40,624 nucleotides of DNA from Magnetococcales bacterium HA3dbin3 (GTDB taxonomy: Bacteria; Pseudomonadota; Magnetococcia; Magnetococcales; DC0425bin3): the NCBI GenBank assembly GCA_002753495.1, contig PEAJ01000003.1, forward strand, positions 1-40,624, read 5' to 3'. A program made the translations under genes and the position numbers. Positions 12,452-20,329 of this stretch are shown here, piece after piece; the stretch's first letter is position 1; every line of letters starts with the position of its first letter. Under the pieces are notes generated by a model. That model was not told the origin of the DNA, did no database searches, and was given only the letters and a program-made list of their open reading frames with translations.

Positions 12452-12538
12452 CTATCCGAACTTGAGGACAAAATTATCATAGCTTTCGGTCATGCCATAG
12501 TCATTGCCAATGCCGCGCGCAGGAACGCCAAAAAGCAT
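12452..12538 (-). CDS. Possible 28-residue peptide ORF coupled to the upstream gene
   Basis: An ATG overlaps the stop codon of the preceding gene in a TAATG arrangement, which often gives translational re-initiation. The ORF encodes 28 residues that end in MTESYDNFVLKFG before TAG. The composition looks protein-like, but the reading frame is short and I recognise no family. It could be a chance ORF or the C-terminal remnant of a longer gene. The rest of the gap to ietA, 12306-12451, holds only a G-rich stretch with repeated AGGGCA units. Confidence 0.2.
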   Translation of the reverse strand: MLFGVPARGIGNDYGMTESYDNFVLKFG

Positions 12539-12915
12539 TACTCCTGGAAGCACGAAAGGCGATAGTAGCGCCGATTGATGGTGACGCATCGGTGGTCGCA
12601 AGGCATGATCTCGTAGACCATCGAGTGATGCATGCGCGGTTCGCGGCCGCAGTAGAGGGTGTGGCAGTGCTTGCGGATGGCCTGCTCTACCTGGTCTTGG
12701 CGCAGGATGTCACCCCATTCGGCATTCTTGTATCCCAGGGTAAGTCCGAACCAGTTGCAAGCCGGGGTTCCCGGCATGGCGCCGACGATGCCAGGCGAAC
12801 ACAGAAAGACAAAGGACAGGAGAGGCACGCACAAAAGGGCCACTCTCCTCCCCTTGCCTTGCGACTCCAGGCTCTGTTTCGCCGTGGTCACGCCTCCATG
12901 TTGCCGCGGTTTCAT
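12538..12915 (-). CDS. Small exported protein of unknown function
   Basis: From the ATG at 12915 the product is 125 aa. It has a positively charged start and one hydrophobic signal segment (VALLCVPLLSFVFLC, then GIVGA as a likely signal-peptidase site). The mature part of about 75 residues has six cysteines (CNWFG, CHTLYCGRE, CDHRC, SCFQE), consistent with disulfide bonds in the periplasm. The open frame extends upstream to 13251, but that part overlaps the DUF4412 gene and is arginine-rich, so I reject the longer start. The ribosome site is weak at 12915 and the start is uncertain. It follows the DUF4412 gene on the same strand. I recognise no family. Confidence 0.5.
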   Translation of the reverse strand: MKPRQHGGVTTAKQSLESQGKGRRVALLCVPLLSFVFLCSPGIVGAMPGTPACNWFGLTLGYKNAEWGDILRQDQVEQAIRKHCHTLYCGREPRMHHSMVYEIMPCDHRCVTINRRYYRLSCFQE

Positions 12916-13063
12916 TCGTGTTACCGCCCGCGTCGCCACGCCTTCATCCCTGCCTGACAACCGCCCGGTGACGCCAGAAATGACCCGCGAAGGGGGCACT
13001 CCAGCCTCCTCGCGGCCACGCTCCCGCAGGCGAAACGCCCACACCTCTTCCCGGCCATCAACT

Positions 13064-13936
13064 TCAGCGAGGCGGGTACCGGTTACCCCCCGGCGGCTCG
13101 GTGCCCCCCTGCGGACCACCCTGTGGCGGCGGACCACCCTCACCGCCCATGCGCGGATCGGGCATTTTGGGAGCGGCCACCTGTTGAAAATCGCCCGGCA
13201 GCACGAAGAGGGCATCAGCCTGAGGCCCTTCCTGAATATTGCGAACCTCAAGGAGGTATTTCTGATCGCTGCTCATGCCGCGCACGGGAATGCGCAAACG
13301 CGCATCGATCCATTGGGTGCTGCTCATGCTCTGACCACGGAAGGAGCGCACAAACTCCCATTTTTCGGTCTGACGCCCGTTGACGTCCTCCATGCCCTTG
13401 AAGAGCCGTTCCATGATTGGGCCATCCTGCGCTTCCTGGCGCAGCACAATGCGACGTTGCGCATCCACCCACAAGTTGACCTGCATCGTCCGATTCTGGA
13501 ACGCACGCACAATCACCCACTTCTCGGCAGCAACCCCGCCGACATTTTCCGTACCGGTCTTGCTGCATTTGACCTGACCAGCGCTGGTGTTGCATGGGCT
13601 GTCCGCGTCGGAGGGCATCGGCTCGACGTCAGGCTGAGGCGGGACCGGGGCATCGGCCACCCCCTCGTAGTACTGCTTGCTTGTCGGGAGGAGCGTCCAC
13701 GCCTTGTGGTTGGTATCATCGATGAGGACAACCTTGCTCTGCCCACGATAGGACCCTTCCGCGCGCAGGCGCCCCTTGCCGACGAAGACGCGCCCCGTCG
13801 CCTGATTGCTGGGGTTGTCCTTGCTGCTCATGGTCACTTCCGCCGAAAACTCCCCCCCGTACCAGGGAGCGGCAGCCGCCGGAGAAGCCACGACACCCAC
13901 GACCAACAGAGCCAACGCCCCGGTAACCTGTTTCAT
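13064..13936 (-). CDS. Exported DUF4412-type protein
   Basis: This 290-aa protein has an N-terminal signal peptide (TGALALLVVGVVASPAAAA), so it should be periplasmic or outer-membrane associated. The mature protein shows repeated beta-strand patterns with FSAEVTMSSKD, GRVFVGKGRLRAEG, DTNHKAWTLLP and AQRRIVLRQEAQDG. These are typical of DUF4412 and related LolA-fold proteins that bind lipids or hydrophobic ligands. The last 40 residues are low-complexity, rich in Pro and Gly (GGPPPQGGPQGG). GAGCAGAGGT precedes the ATG. It is the first gene of a - strand run and is divergent from ndk. A specific function cannot be assigned. Confidence 0.75.
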   Translation of the reverse strand: MKQVTGALALLVVGVVASPAAAAPWYGGEFSAEVTMSSKDNPSNQATGRVFVGKGRLRAEGSYRGQSKVVLIDDTNHKAWTLLPTSKQYYEGVADAPVPPQPDVEPMPSDADSPCNTSAGQVKCSKTGTENVGGVAAEKWVIVRAFQNRTMQVNLWVDAQRRIVLRQEAQDGPIMERLFKGMEDVNGRQTEKWEFVRSFRGQSMSSTQWIDARLRIPVRGMSSDQKYLLEVRNIQEGPQADALFVLPGDFQQVAAPKMPDPRMGGEGGPPPQGGPQGGTEPPGGNRYPPR

Positions 13937-14064
13937 ACCTCTGCTCCCCTTCGGATTGCATCCATCCTGAACAAACCAACCCCTCCCTCGGCATCATAGG
14001 CGTCGACACTGCCCGACGCAAAGGGAAAACACCCCCGCAACCGGATGATGGGTTTCGGAATGCC

Positions 14065-14093
14065 TTGGCGGCGGAGCGCGGCTTTGCTACCCT
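14065..14093 (+). promoter_or_regulatory. Candidate sigma70 promoter for ndk
   Basis: TTGGCG (14065-14070) and TACCCT (14088-14093) are separated by 17 bases, which fits a -35/-10 pair. The predicted start lies about 140 bases upstream of ndk, in the divergent gap between the DUF4412 gene and ndk. No competing better pair was seen. Confidence 0.35.
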
Positions 14094-14242
14094 CGGCCGC
14101 GTTCTGTCGCGCTTGGCGTTCCGGCGTTTCATGTTCGTCATCGATCGGCCACCTCCCTTGGGGGGTGTCGCCGGTGCCCTCCGCATCCGCAAGGGTGATG
14201 GGGACCTCCCCCGCGCCCGTCCATCCCATCAGGAGAGATTTT

Positions 14243-14668
14243 ATGGCAATCGAGCGTACCTTTTCCATCATCAAACCGGATGCCGTGGCCAAAAATGTCA
14301 TCGGCCAGATCGTGGCCCGTTTCGAGGCCGCCGGCCTGCGGATTGTTGCCTCGCGCATGATCCACCTGACACGCGAGCAGGCTGGGGCGTTCTACGCCGT
14401 GCATAAGGGACGTCCCTTTTACGATGAGTTGACCGCCTACATGTGTTCCGGGCCGATCGTGGTTCAGGTTCTTGAGGGCGAAAATGCCATCAAGAAGAAC
14501 CGTGAGGTCATGGGGGCAACCGATCCGAAAAAGGCAGCGCCGGGAACCATTCGCGCCGATTTTGCCAGCGATGTTTCCGCCAACGCGGTTCACGGTTCCG
14601 ATGCACCGGAGACCGCAGCCCAGGAGATTGCCTTCTTCTTCAATGGTCTTGAGATTTGCCCGCGCTAG
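14243..14668 (+). CDS. ndk: Nucleoside diphosphate kinase
   Basis: This kinase equilibrates nucleoside di- and triphosphates through a phospho-histidine. The product is 141 aa, the standard size. The family start [18 protein letters not shown], the KPDAV motif and the active-site histidine in NAVHGSD are all present. AGGAGA lies 9 bases upstream of ATG 14243. The open frame continues to 14045 but that part has no family similarity. The gene overlaps the rlmN start by 13 bases, so rlmN is probably co-translated. Confidence 0.97.
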   Translation: MAIERTFSIIKPDAVAKNVIGQIVARFEAAGLRIVASRMIHLTREQAGAFYAVHKGRPFYDELTAYMCSGPIVVQVLEGENAIKKNREVMGATDPKKAAPGTIRADFASDVSANAVHGSDAPETAAQEIAFFFNGLEICPR

Positions 14669-15729
14669 GAATCCGCCTGACGGGCCTTTCCAGGGCGGAG
14701 CTGACCGAACTCGTTGCCGGATGGGGGGAAAAACCTTATCGGGTTCGGCAGCTCTGGTCCTGGATCTACGTGCGTCTCGCCTCGGAGTGGGACGCCATGA
14801 GCGACCTTTCCAAGGATTTTCGTCGCCGTTTGGCGGAGAGCTGTGCCCCGATGCGACCGCTGCCGGTGACGCATCAGGTGGCGGCTGATGGCACCGAAAA
14901 GTGGCTTTTGCAGCTCCAGGATGGCCAGACGATCGAGACGGTGTTCATCCCGGAGGAGGGGCGAGGCACCCTCTGCGTTTCGTCACAGGCGGGTTGCAGC
15001 CTGAATTGCAGTTTCTGCCATACTGGCGCTCAGGGTTTCAGCCGCAATTTGACGGCAGCGGAGATTGTCGAACAGGTGTTGTTTTGCCGGCAGGATCTGG
15101 CCCAGCGTGATCGGCGGTTAACCAACATCGTCCTCATGGGGATGGGCGAACCCCTTTACAATTACGATGCCGTCGCCAAGGCGGTACACATCCTGATGGA
15201 CGACGCCGGTGTCGCCATTGGCACACGCAAAATAACCCTCTCCACTGCCGGGGTGGTGCCGCGTTTGCACGCGGTCGGACGCGAACTGGGCGTCAATCTT
15301 GCCATCTCTCTCCATGCCGTCCGCGACGACCTCCGCGATCAATTGGTGCCCCTCAATCGCAAATACAACCTCGCTGCGTTGCGACAGGCCCTGCTCGACT
15401 ACCCCCTGAAGGGAAGCCGACGCATCACCTGGGAGTATGTCCTGCTTTCCGGAGTCAACGACACCCCGGACGATGCCCGGGAGATGGCGCGCTATCTGCG
15501 CGGCATTCCCTCCAAGGTCAATTTGATCCCCTTCAACCCCTGGCCGGGCTGCCCGTATGAGCCGGCGCCGGCGGAGCGCATGCTCCGTTTCCAGGAGATC
15601 CTGCATCAGGCAGGCTATGTGACGGTGATCCGCGACAGCCGCGGTGCCGATATCGCCGCCGCCTGTGGGCAACTGAAGGGGATGCTTCCCGGGGCGCGTT
15701 CGCGCGTTCATGCCCCCGCCGACGTGTAG
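14656..15729 (+). CDS. rlmN: Dual-specificity RNA methyltransferase RlmN
   Basis: This radical-SAM enzyme methylates C2 of A2503 in 23S rRNA and of A37 in some tRNAs. It is 357 aa. The 4Fe-4S cluster motif CSLNCSFC supplies Cys114, Cys118 and Cys121. The two catalytic cysteines can be placed at 107 ([10 protein letters not shown]) and 337 (AAACGQLKG). The [10 protein letters not shown] segment and the SAM-binding [20 protein letters not shown] region match the family. The start is TTG at 14656 inside the end of ndk, since no ATG lies before the conserved region. The short 3' gap to the convergent yejF-like gene shows no terminator. Confidence 0.95.
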   Translation: MPALGIRLTGLSRAELTELVAGWGEKPYRVRQLWSWIYVRLASEWDAMSDLSKDFRRRLAESCAPMRPLPVTHQVAADGTEKWLLQLQDGQTIETVFIPEEGRGTLCVSSQAGCSLNCSFCHTGAQGFSRNLTAAEIVEQVLFCRQDLAQRDRRLTNIVLMGMGEPLYNYDAVAKAVHILMDDAGVAIGTRKITLSTAGVVPRLHAVGRELGVNLAISLHAVRDDLRDQLVPLNRKYNLAALRQALLDYPLKGSRRITWEYVLLSGVNDTPDDAREMARYLRGIPSKVNLIPFNPWPGCPYEPAPAERMLRFQEILHQAGYVTVIRDSRGADIAAACGQLKGMLPGARSRVHAPADV

Positions 15730-15818
15730 CCTTGCCCCTTGTCGAGTCTGTTCGGCATGGTGTCCGCTGGATTGGCATTCGGGCGCGCGCGCAGGTCGCA
15801 CGGTCGATTGCAGGCACA

Positions 15819-17483
15819 TCAAGCCAACGCCGCCGGAAGGGACTGGCCCAGTGCGGGGGCGTGGTGGCTTGAATCACGCTCGGCATCACCCAAATGAAGG
15901 GCGGCGGCCAGGAGTTTCCGCGTATAGGGGTGTTGCGGCTGGTCAAAAATTTCCCGCGTCGGGCGATATTCGACGATGCGCCCCTGGTGCATGACGGCAA
16001 CATCGTGCGCCATGGCGCGAATGACACGCAAATCATGGGAGATGAAAAGATAAGCCAGATGGTGATCCGCCTGCAGGCGCAGCAAGAGCTTGAGGATTTG
16101 CGCCTGTACCGAGAGGTCGAGGGCGCTGGTGGGTTCATCGAGGAGAAGCAGATCGGGTTTGAGGACCATGGCGCGGGCGATGGCGATGCGCTGGCGCTGC
16201 CCGCCGGAGAATTGATGCGGGTAGCGATCAAGGATCTCCCCGCTCAGGCCGACCTCCTCAAGCATGGCGACGATGCGGTTGCGCCTGCGTGCCGGATCGC
16301 TCTCCAGACGGTGAACCTTCAACCCCTCCTCAAGGCTCTGGGCAATGGTCAGGCGTGGCGACAGGGAGGAGACCGGATCCTGAAACACCACTTGCAGGCG
16401 ACGTCGCAGATATCGCAACTCAGAGCGTTTGGCTCGGGTCAGATCCTGACCATCGAAGAGAAGTTCCCCACCACCGGTATTGAGACGGAGCAGGGTCTCC
16501 CCGAGGGTACTCTTGCCGCTGCCGGATTCGCCAACCACGCCCAGGGTTTCACCACGATGCAGCGTCACATCTACCGCGTCGACTGCCTTGATCCAGGCCA
16601 CGGTACGCTGCAGCACCCCACGCCGGATCGGAAAGTGGCAGTGCATACCCCGGGCAGCGTAGAGAGGGGTCGCCGCTTGCGGACGTGGTGGCGGGTGAGT
16701 GGATGGAAGGCTTGCAAGCAGGGTGCGCGTGTAGGGGTGACTGGGGGCATGAAACAGTTGCCCGGTGGCCGCGCTCTCCACCACCTTGCCGGCACGCATG
16801 ACGCAAACCCGATCGGCCGCACGCTGCACCATCGGCAGATCATGCGTGATCAGGAGCAGGGCCATGCCCAAGTCGCATTGCAGATCACGCAAGAGGTCAA
16901 GTATTTGCGCCTGAATGGTGACATCGAGGGCGGTGGTCGGCTCATCGGCAATGAGCAGGGTTGGTCGACAGGCCAGCGCCATGGCAATCATCACCCGCTG
17001 CCGCTGCCCGCCAGAGAGCTGATGCGGATAGGCATCGAAAACGCGCGGTGGATCAACAATCCCGGTACGTTCGAGCAGGGCAAGGGCCGGTACCCGAATC
17101 GCCGTGGTGCTTAACCCCTGATGCTGCATCAATGGCTCCGCCAGTTGCCGCCCGATCGGATAGACCGGATTGAGCGCGGTCATCGGCTCCTGGAAGATCA
17201 TCGCCACCTTGTTGCCACGCAGACGACGCCACGCCGTCTCGTCCATCTTCAGCAGGGAGTCATCTGCAAAACGCAGCGTTTTTGCCACGTGCCTGGCACC
17301 CGGGGGAAGCAAGCCGAGAACAGCCAGCGCGGCCATGGTCTTGCCGCTGCCTGACTCTCCGACCAGCGCCAGGGTTTCGCCCGCGTCGACGTGAAACGAT
17401 ACCCCGTCGAGGGCGACGACTTCCCTGTCCCTGTCGCCAAAACGGACGGCCAGATCCTCCACTTGAAGCAGGGGGCGATGCAT
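15819..17483 (-). CDS. yejF: Peptide ABC transporter, double ATP-binding subunit (YejF-like)
   Basis: A single 554-aa chain carries two complete ABC ATPase domains. The first has Walker A GESGSGKT near residue 42 and signature LSGGQRQR. The second has GESGSGKS near residue 318 and signature FSGGQRQR. Both have Walker B DEPT segments ([12 protein letters not shown] and [11 protein letters not shown]) and the oligopeptide-type C-terminal [10 protein letters not shown]. This architecture is that of YejF/DppDF fusions that power import of peptides or peptide-like compounds. The gene lies 39 bases downstream of the yejE-like permease gene on the same strand. The other partners (YejA binding protein, YejB permease) are not in this window. 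Confidence 0.9.
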   Translation of the reverse strand: MHRPLLQVEDLAVRFGDRDREVVALDGVSFHVDAGETLALVGESGSGKTMAALAVLGLLPPGARHVAKTLRFADDSLLKMDETAWRRLRGNKVAMIFQEPMTALNPVYPIGRQLAEPLMQHQGLSTTAIRVPALALLERTGIVDPPRVFDAYPHQLSGGQRQRVMIAMALACRPTLLIADEPTTALDVTIQAQILDLLRDLQCDLGMALLLITHDLPMVQRAADRVCVMRAGKVVESAATGQLFHAPSHPYTRTLLASLPSTHPPPRPQAATPLYAARGMHCHFPIRRGVLQRTVAWIKAVDAVDVTLHRGETLGVVGESGSGKSTLGETLLRLNTGGGELLFDGQDLTRAKRSELRYLRRRLQVVFQDPVSSLSPRLTIAQSLEEGLKVHRLESDPARRRNRIVAMLEEVGLSGEILDRYPHQFSGGQRQRIAIARAMVLKPDLLLLDEPTSALDLSVQAQILKLLLRLQADHHLAYLFISHDLRVIRAMAHDVAVMHQGRIVEYRPTREIFDQPQHPYTRKLLAAALHLGDAERDSSHHAPALGQSLPAALA

Positions 17484-17522
17484 GCAACCTTCACCTGTCT
17501 GGACGACGTGATAAAAAAACGA

Positions 17523-18563
17523 TTAACTTCCCAGCTCTTGCCGGGGATCCATCGCGTCGCGCAAGGCTTCGCCGATAAAATTGAGCAACAGAAGAACCAC
17601 CACCAGAACCACAAAGGTGGAAAGGGAGAGCCACCAGGCGTCGATGTTCTCCTTGCCCTGGCGCAACAGTTCGCCGAGACTCGGGGTGGTTGGTGGCACG
17701 CCCAGCCCGAGAAAGTCAAGGCTGGTCAGCGCCATGAACGCCTCCGAAATCCGAAACGGCAGAAAGGTGATGACCGGTGTCAGGGCGTTTGGCAGCAAGT
17801 GTCGCCCCATGATCGCCAGGTCGGACACCCCCATGGCCTGCGCCGCCTTGACGTAGACCATGTTGCGCGAACGCAAAAACTCCGCGCGCACGTAATCCGA
17901 CAGACCAATCCAACCAAAAAGCGAGAGCAAAACCAAAAGCAGCCCCAATGTCGGCGTGAACATGCTCGCAAAGATGATCAACAGGTACAGCTCGGGCATG
18001 CTGCCCCAGACTTCGATGAACCTCTGCAACGACAGGTCGACCCGACCGCCGAAATAGCCCTGGATCGCCCCGGCCAGGGTGCCCAAAACCACACCAATGG
18101 CGGTCAGGGCCAGGGCGAAGAGCACCGACAGGCGAAAACCGTAAATCAGCCGCGCCAATACGTCGCGACCGCGATCGTCGGTGCCGAGGAGATTTTCGCG
18201 CGAAGGGGGGGCCGGCGAAGGACGCGAGAGCTGGGTGTTGATCGAGCGGTAGCTGTGCGGGTTCAGAGGGAAAATGACGCGATTGCCGGCCGATTGCAGT
18301 TGCCCCAGAATGAAAGGATCCCGATAATCAGCCTCCGTTTCGAGAAAACCACCAAAGCGGGTTTCCGGATAGGTGACAAACAGTGGAAACAGCCATGTCC
18401 CCTGGTAGCGCACGATCAATGGCCGATCGTTGGAAAGAACCTCGGCGAAGAGGGAAAACCCAAACAGGATGCCAAAAATCCAAAGGGAGACGTATCCCCT
18501 GCGGTGCTTTTTGAAGAGCCGCCAGCGACGTTGAGTCAGTGGTGAAGGGTTCCAGGGGCGCAT
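17523..18563 (-). CDS. yejE: Peptide ABC transporter permease (YejE-like)
   Basis: This 346-aa inner-membrane permease has an N-terminal membrane anchor (residues about 27-45), a periplasmic loop, and the DppC-type core with five membrane segments. The segment TDDRGRDVLARLIYGFRLS opens the core domain. The EAA-like loop is seen around AAQAMGVSDLAIMGRHLLPN, where it contacts the ATPase. It is the first gene of the pair with yejF. YejE should work with a YejB partner, which is absent here. The gene has no ribosome site, and a TATAAT box lies 6 bases upstream of its ATG. Confidence 0.9.
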   Translation of the reverse strand: MRPWNPSPLTQRRWRLFKKHRRGYVSLWIFGILFGFSLFAEVLSNDRPLIVRYQGTWLFPLFVTYPETRFGGFLETEADYRDPFILGQLQSAGNRVIFPLNPHSYRSINTQLSRPSPAPPSRENLLGTDDRGRDVLARLIYGFRLSVLFALALTAIGVVLGTLAGAIQGYFGGRVDLSLQRFIEVWGSMPELYLLIIFASMFTPTLGLLLVLLSLFGWIGLSDYVRAEFLRSRNMVYVKAAQAMGVSDLAIMGRHLLPNALTPVITFLPFRISEAFMALTSLDFLGLGVPPTTPSLGELLRQGKENIDAWWLSLSTFVVLVVVLLLLNFIGEALRDAMDPRQELGS

Positions 18564-18569
18564 GCGGCG

Positions 18570-18575
18570 ATTATA
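18570..18575 (-). promoter_or_regulatory. TATAAT -10 box directly upstream of the yejE-like gene
   Basis: On the minus strand TATAAT ends 6 bases before the ATG at 18563. Transcription from such a box would begin at about the A of ATG, giving an effectively leaderless message, which agrees with the absence of a Shine-Dalgarno sequence. No good -35 hexamer lies at the expected distance, so the call rests on the -10 box alone. Confidence 0.4.
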
Positions 18576-18652
18576 ACGGCTCTCGACAGGTTGCAGCAGG
18601 TATCTTGTGTGCCAGGTGGATGGGTTGATCGCGGGATTTGGGAGACAACAGC

Positions 18653-20329
18653 ATGGAGAACAAAAGGAAAAAGGGTCTTGACATCACGTTGCGCTGGGGG
18701 CTGGGGAGCGCCTTTGTTGGTCTGTCCCTGCTGACTCTGTTTCTCTTCGGGTTGGTCACCCACCTCATGGTTCATACCTCGGCCAAGGAGGAGTTTCGGA
18801 ATTGTCTTTTTGAGGCAACCGGCATTGCCGCTCTGGTGGTTGATGCTCGTCTGCATAGCTCCATTCACGGTCCCACCGACGAATCCAGCGAGGCCTATCT
18901 GGCCATTCAGCGTCAATTGCGGCGCGTGCGCAACGTTTCCGGTGAAATCCAGTCCATTCATACCCTACGCAAGGAGCCGAGTGGTCGGATCATCTTTGCT
19001 GTCGATGCAACGCAGGGTGCTGATCGCACCAACCATGTCGGTCATCCGCGTGAGAAGGTCACGCCGGCGATGCTTGCGGCGTTCGAGAAACCCTATCGTG
19101 TTACAGTCGAGCAGGAGTTTCACACCGACAAGGCGGGGACGACCCTCTCCAGCTACGCCCCGATCTTCAATACCGATGGCTCCCTGGAGGCGGTCCTCGC
19201 CATTGTCATCAACGCCCAAAAAATCGCTGGTTACGAGAGCGACTACATCTACACCCTTTGCACGATCATCTTCGTTTCGACCCTCGTCGCGATGGTTCTG
19301 GGATTTCTCTTCTCGCGCCGTATCAGCAAACCTTTGCTGGCCCTGGAGCAGGACATGGCGCGGATCCAGCGGTTTGATCTCGATCACAAACCCGAGGTTG
19401 ACTCCCGTGTGCGCGAGATTGTCATGATGAAGTCGACGGTCGACAACATGAAGAACAGTCTGCGCTCCTTCAAGAAATATGTTCCCGCTGATTTGGTGGC
19501 GGAGTTGATTCTGTTGCGCAAGGAGGCGGTTCTGGGGGCGGAAAAGCGGGAGATGACCATCTTTTTTTCCGATATTGCCGGCTTCACTACGATATCCGAG
19601 CAGGTCTCTCCGGAGGTGTTGTCCGAGCGTCTGGGGGTCTATTTCGAGGGGATGACCAGCACCATCTTGCGGCAGCGTGGGACAGTGGATAAGTTCATTG
19701 GCGATGCGATCATGGCCTTCTGGGGGGCGCCGGGATTGCTCGCGACCCATGCCGAAGCGGGGTGTCGCGCGGCCCTGGCCTGTCAGCGTCTGCTTGCCGA
19801 ACAGGCGCCGGCATGGAGCCAGGCTGGATTTCCCGCGTTTCCCACGCGCATGGGACTGTGCAGTGGCGAGGTCATTGTTGGCAACATGGGATACAAGGAT
19901 CGTCTGAGTTACACGGTCATCGGCGATACCGTCAACCTCGCCAGCAGGCTGGAGAGTTTGAATAAATATTACGGTACGCGCATCGTGATTGGTGAAAGCA
20001 CGCAGGCACAGGTGGATGCCAGCATGGTGACCCGGTTTCTGGATGTGGTGGCCGTCAAGGGCAAGAGCCAGGGCGTACGTATCTACGAACTGGTGGAGGA
20101 GCGGGACCGAGTGACGCCCGAGGAGTTGCAATTTGTCAATCGCTACAATGACGGTATGCGTCTTTATCTCGATCGTCAGTGGCAACAGGCGGCGGAGCTC
20201 TTTTCGGCTTGTCTTGGGGAGCGGCCTCAGGACCAGCCTGCGGGCATGTTGCTCACGCGCTGTCGAGAGCACGCCATTCAATCGCCCCCCGCTGACTGGT
20301 GTGGCGTGACAATCATGAAGGAGAAGTGA
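18653..20329 (+). CDS. Membrane-bound class III adenylate/guanylate cyclase
   Basis: The 558-aa protein has a membrane segment (residues about 14-38), an extracytoplasmic sensor of some 150 residues (ending SYAPIFNTDGSLEAVLAIV), a second membrane segment (202-222), a HAMP-like linker and a catalytic domain preceded by SFKKYVPADLVAELI. Metal-binding Asp307 (FFSDIAGFT) and Asp351 (IGDAIMAFW) are present. VIGDTVNLASRLE holds the base-recognition Asp425, Asn428 and Arg432 and suggests ATP as substrate. A helical tail follows after residue 470. ATG 18653 has GGGAGA upstream and is preferred to a TTG at 18638. The downstream membrane-protein gene starts 3 bases after the stop, so they are an operon. 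The 3' third of this gene is the left part of a tandem duplication. Confidence 0.88.
   Translation: MENKRKKGLDITLRWGLGSAFVGLSLLTLFLFGLVTHLMVHTSAKEEFRNCLFEATGIAALVVDARLHSSIHGPTDESSEAYLAIQRQLRRVRNVSGEIQSIHTLRKEPSGRIIFAVDATQGADRTNHVGHPREKVTPAMLAAFEKPYRVTVEQEFHTDKAGTTLSSYAPIFNTDGSLEAVLAIVINAQKIAGYESDYIYTLCTIIFVSTLVAMVLGFLFSRRISKPLLALEQDMARIQRFDLDHKPEVDSRVREIVMMKSTVDNMKNSLRSFKKYVPADLVAELILLRKEAVLGAEKREMTIFFSDIAGFTTISEQVSPEVLSERLGVYFEGMTSTILRQRGTVDKFIGDAIMAFWGAPGLLATHAEAGCRAALACQRLLAEQAPAWSQAGFPAFPTRMGLCSGEVIVGNMGYKDRLSYTVIGDTVNLASRLESLNKYYGTRIVIGESTQAQVDASMVTRFLDVVAVKGKSQGVRIYELVEERDRVTPEELQFVNRYNDGMRLYLDRQWQQAAELFSACLGERPQDQPAGMLLTRCREHAIQSPPADWCGVTIMKEK

Noticed and set aside
12659-13999. A + strand frame of 446 codons opposite the DUF4412 gene
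   Set aside because: The - strand gene has a signal peptide, ribosome site and family pattern; the + frame is Arg/Pro-rich shadow.
17391-18545. A long + strand frame (384 codons) opposite the yejE-like gene
   Set aside because: The permease on the other strand has clear family features; the + frame is Gln/Arg-rich and has no domain.
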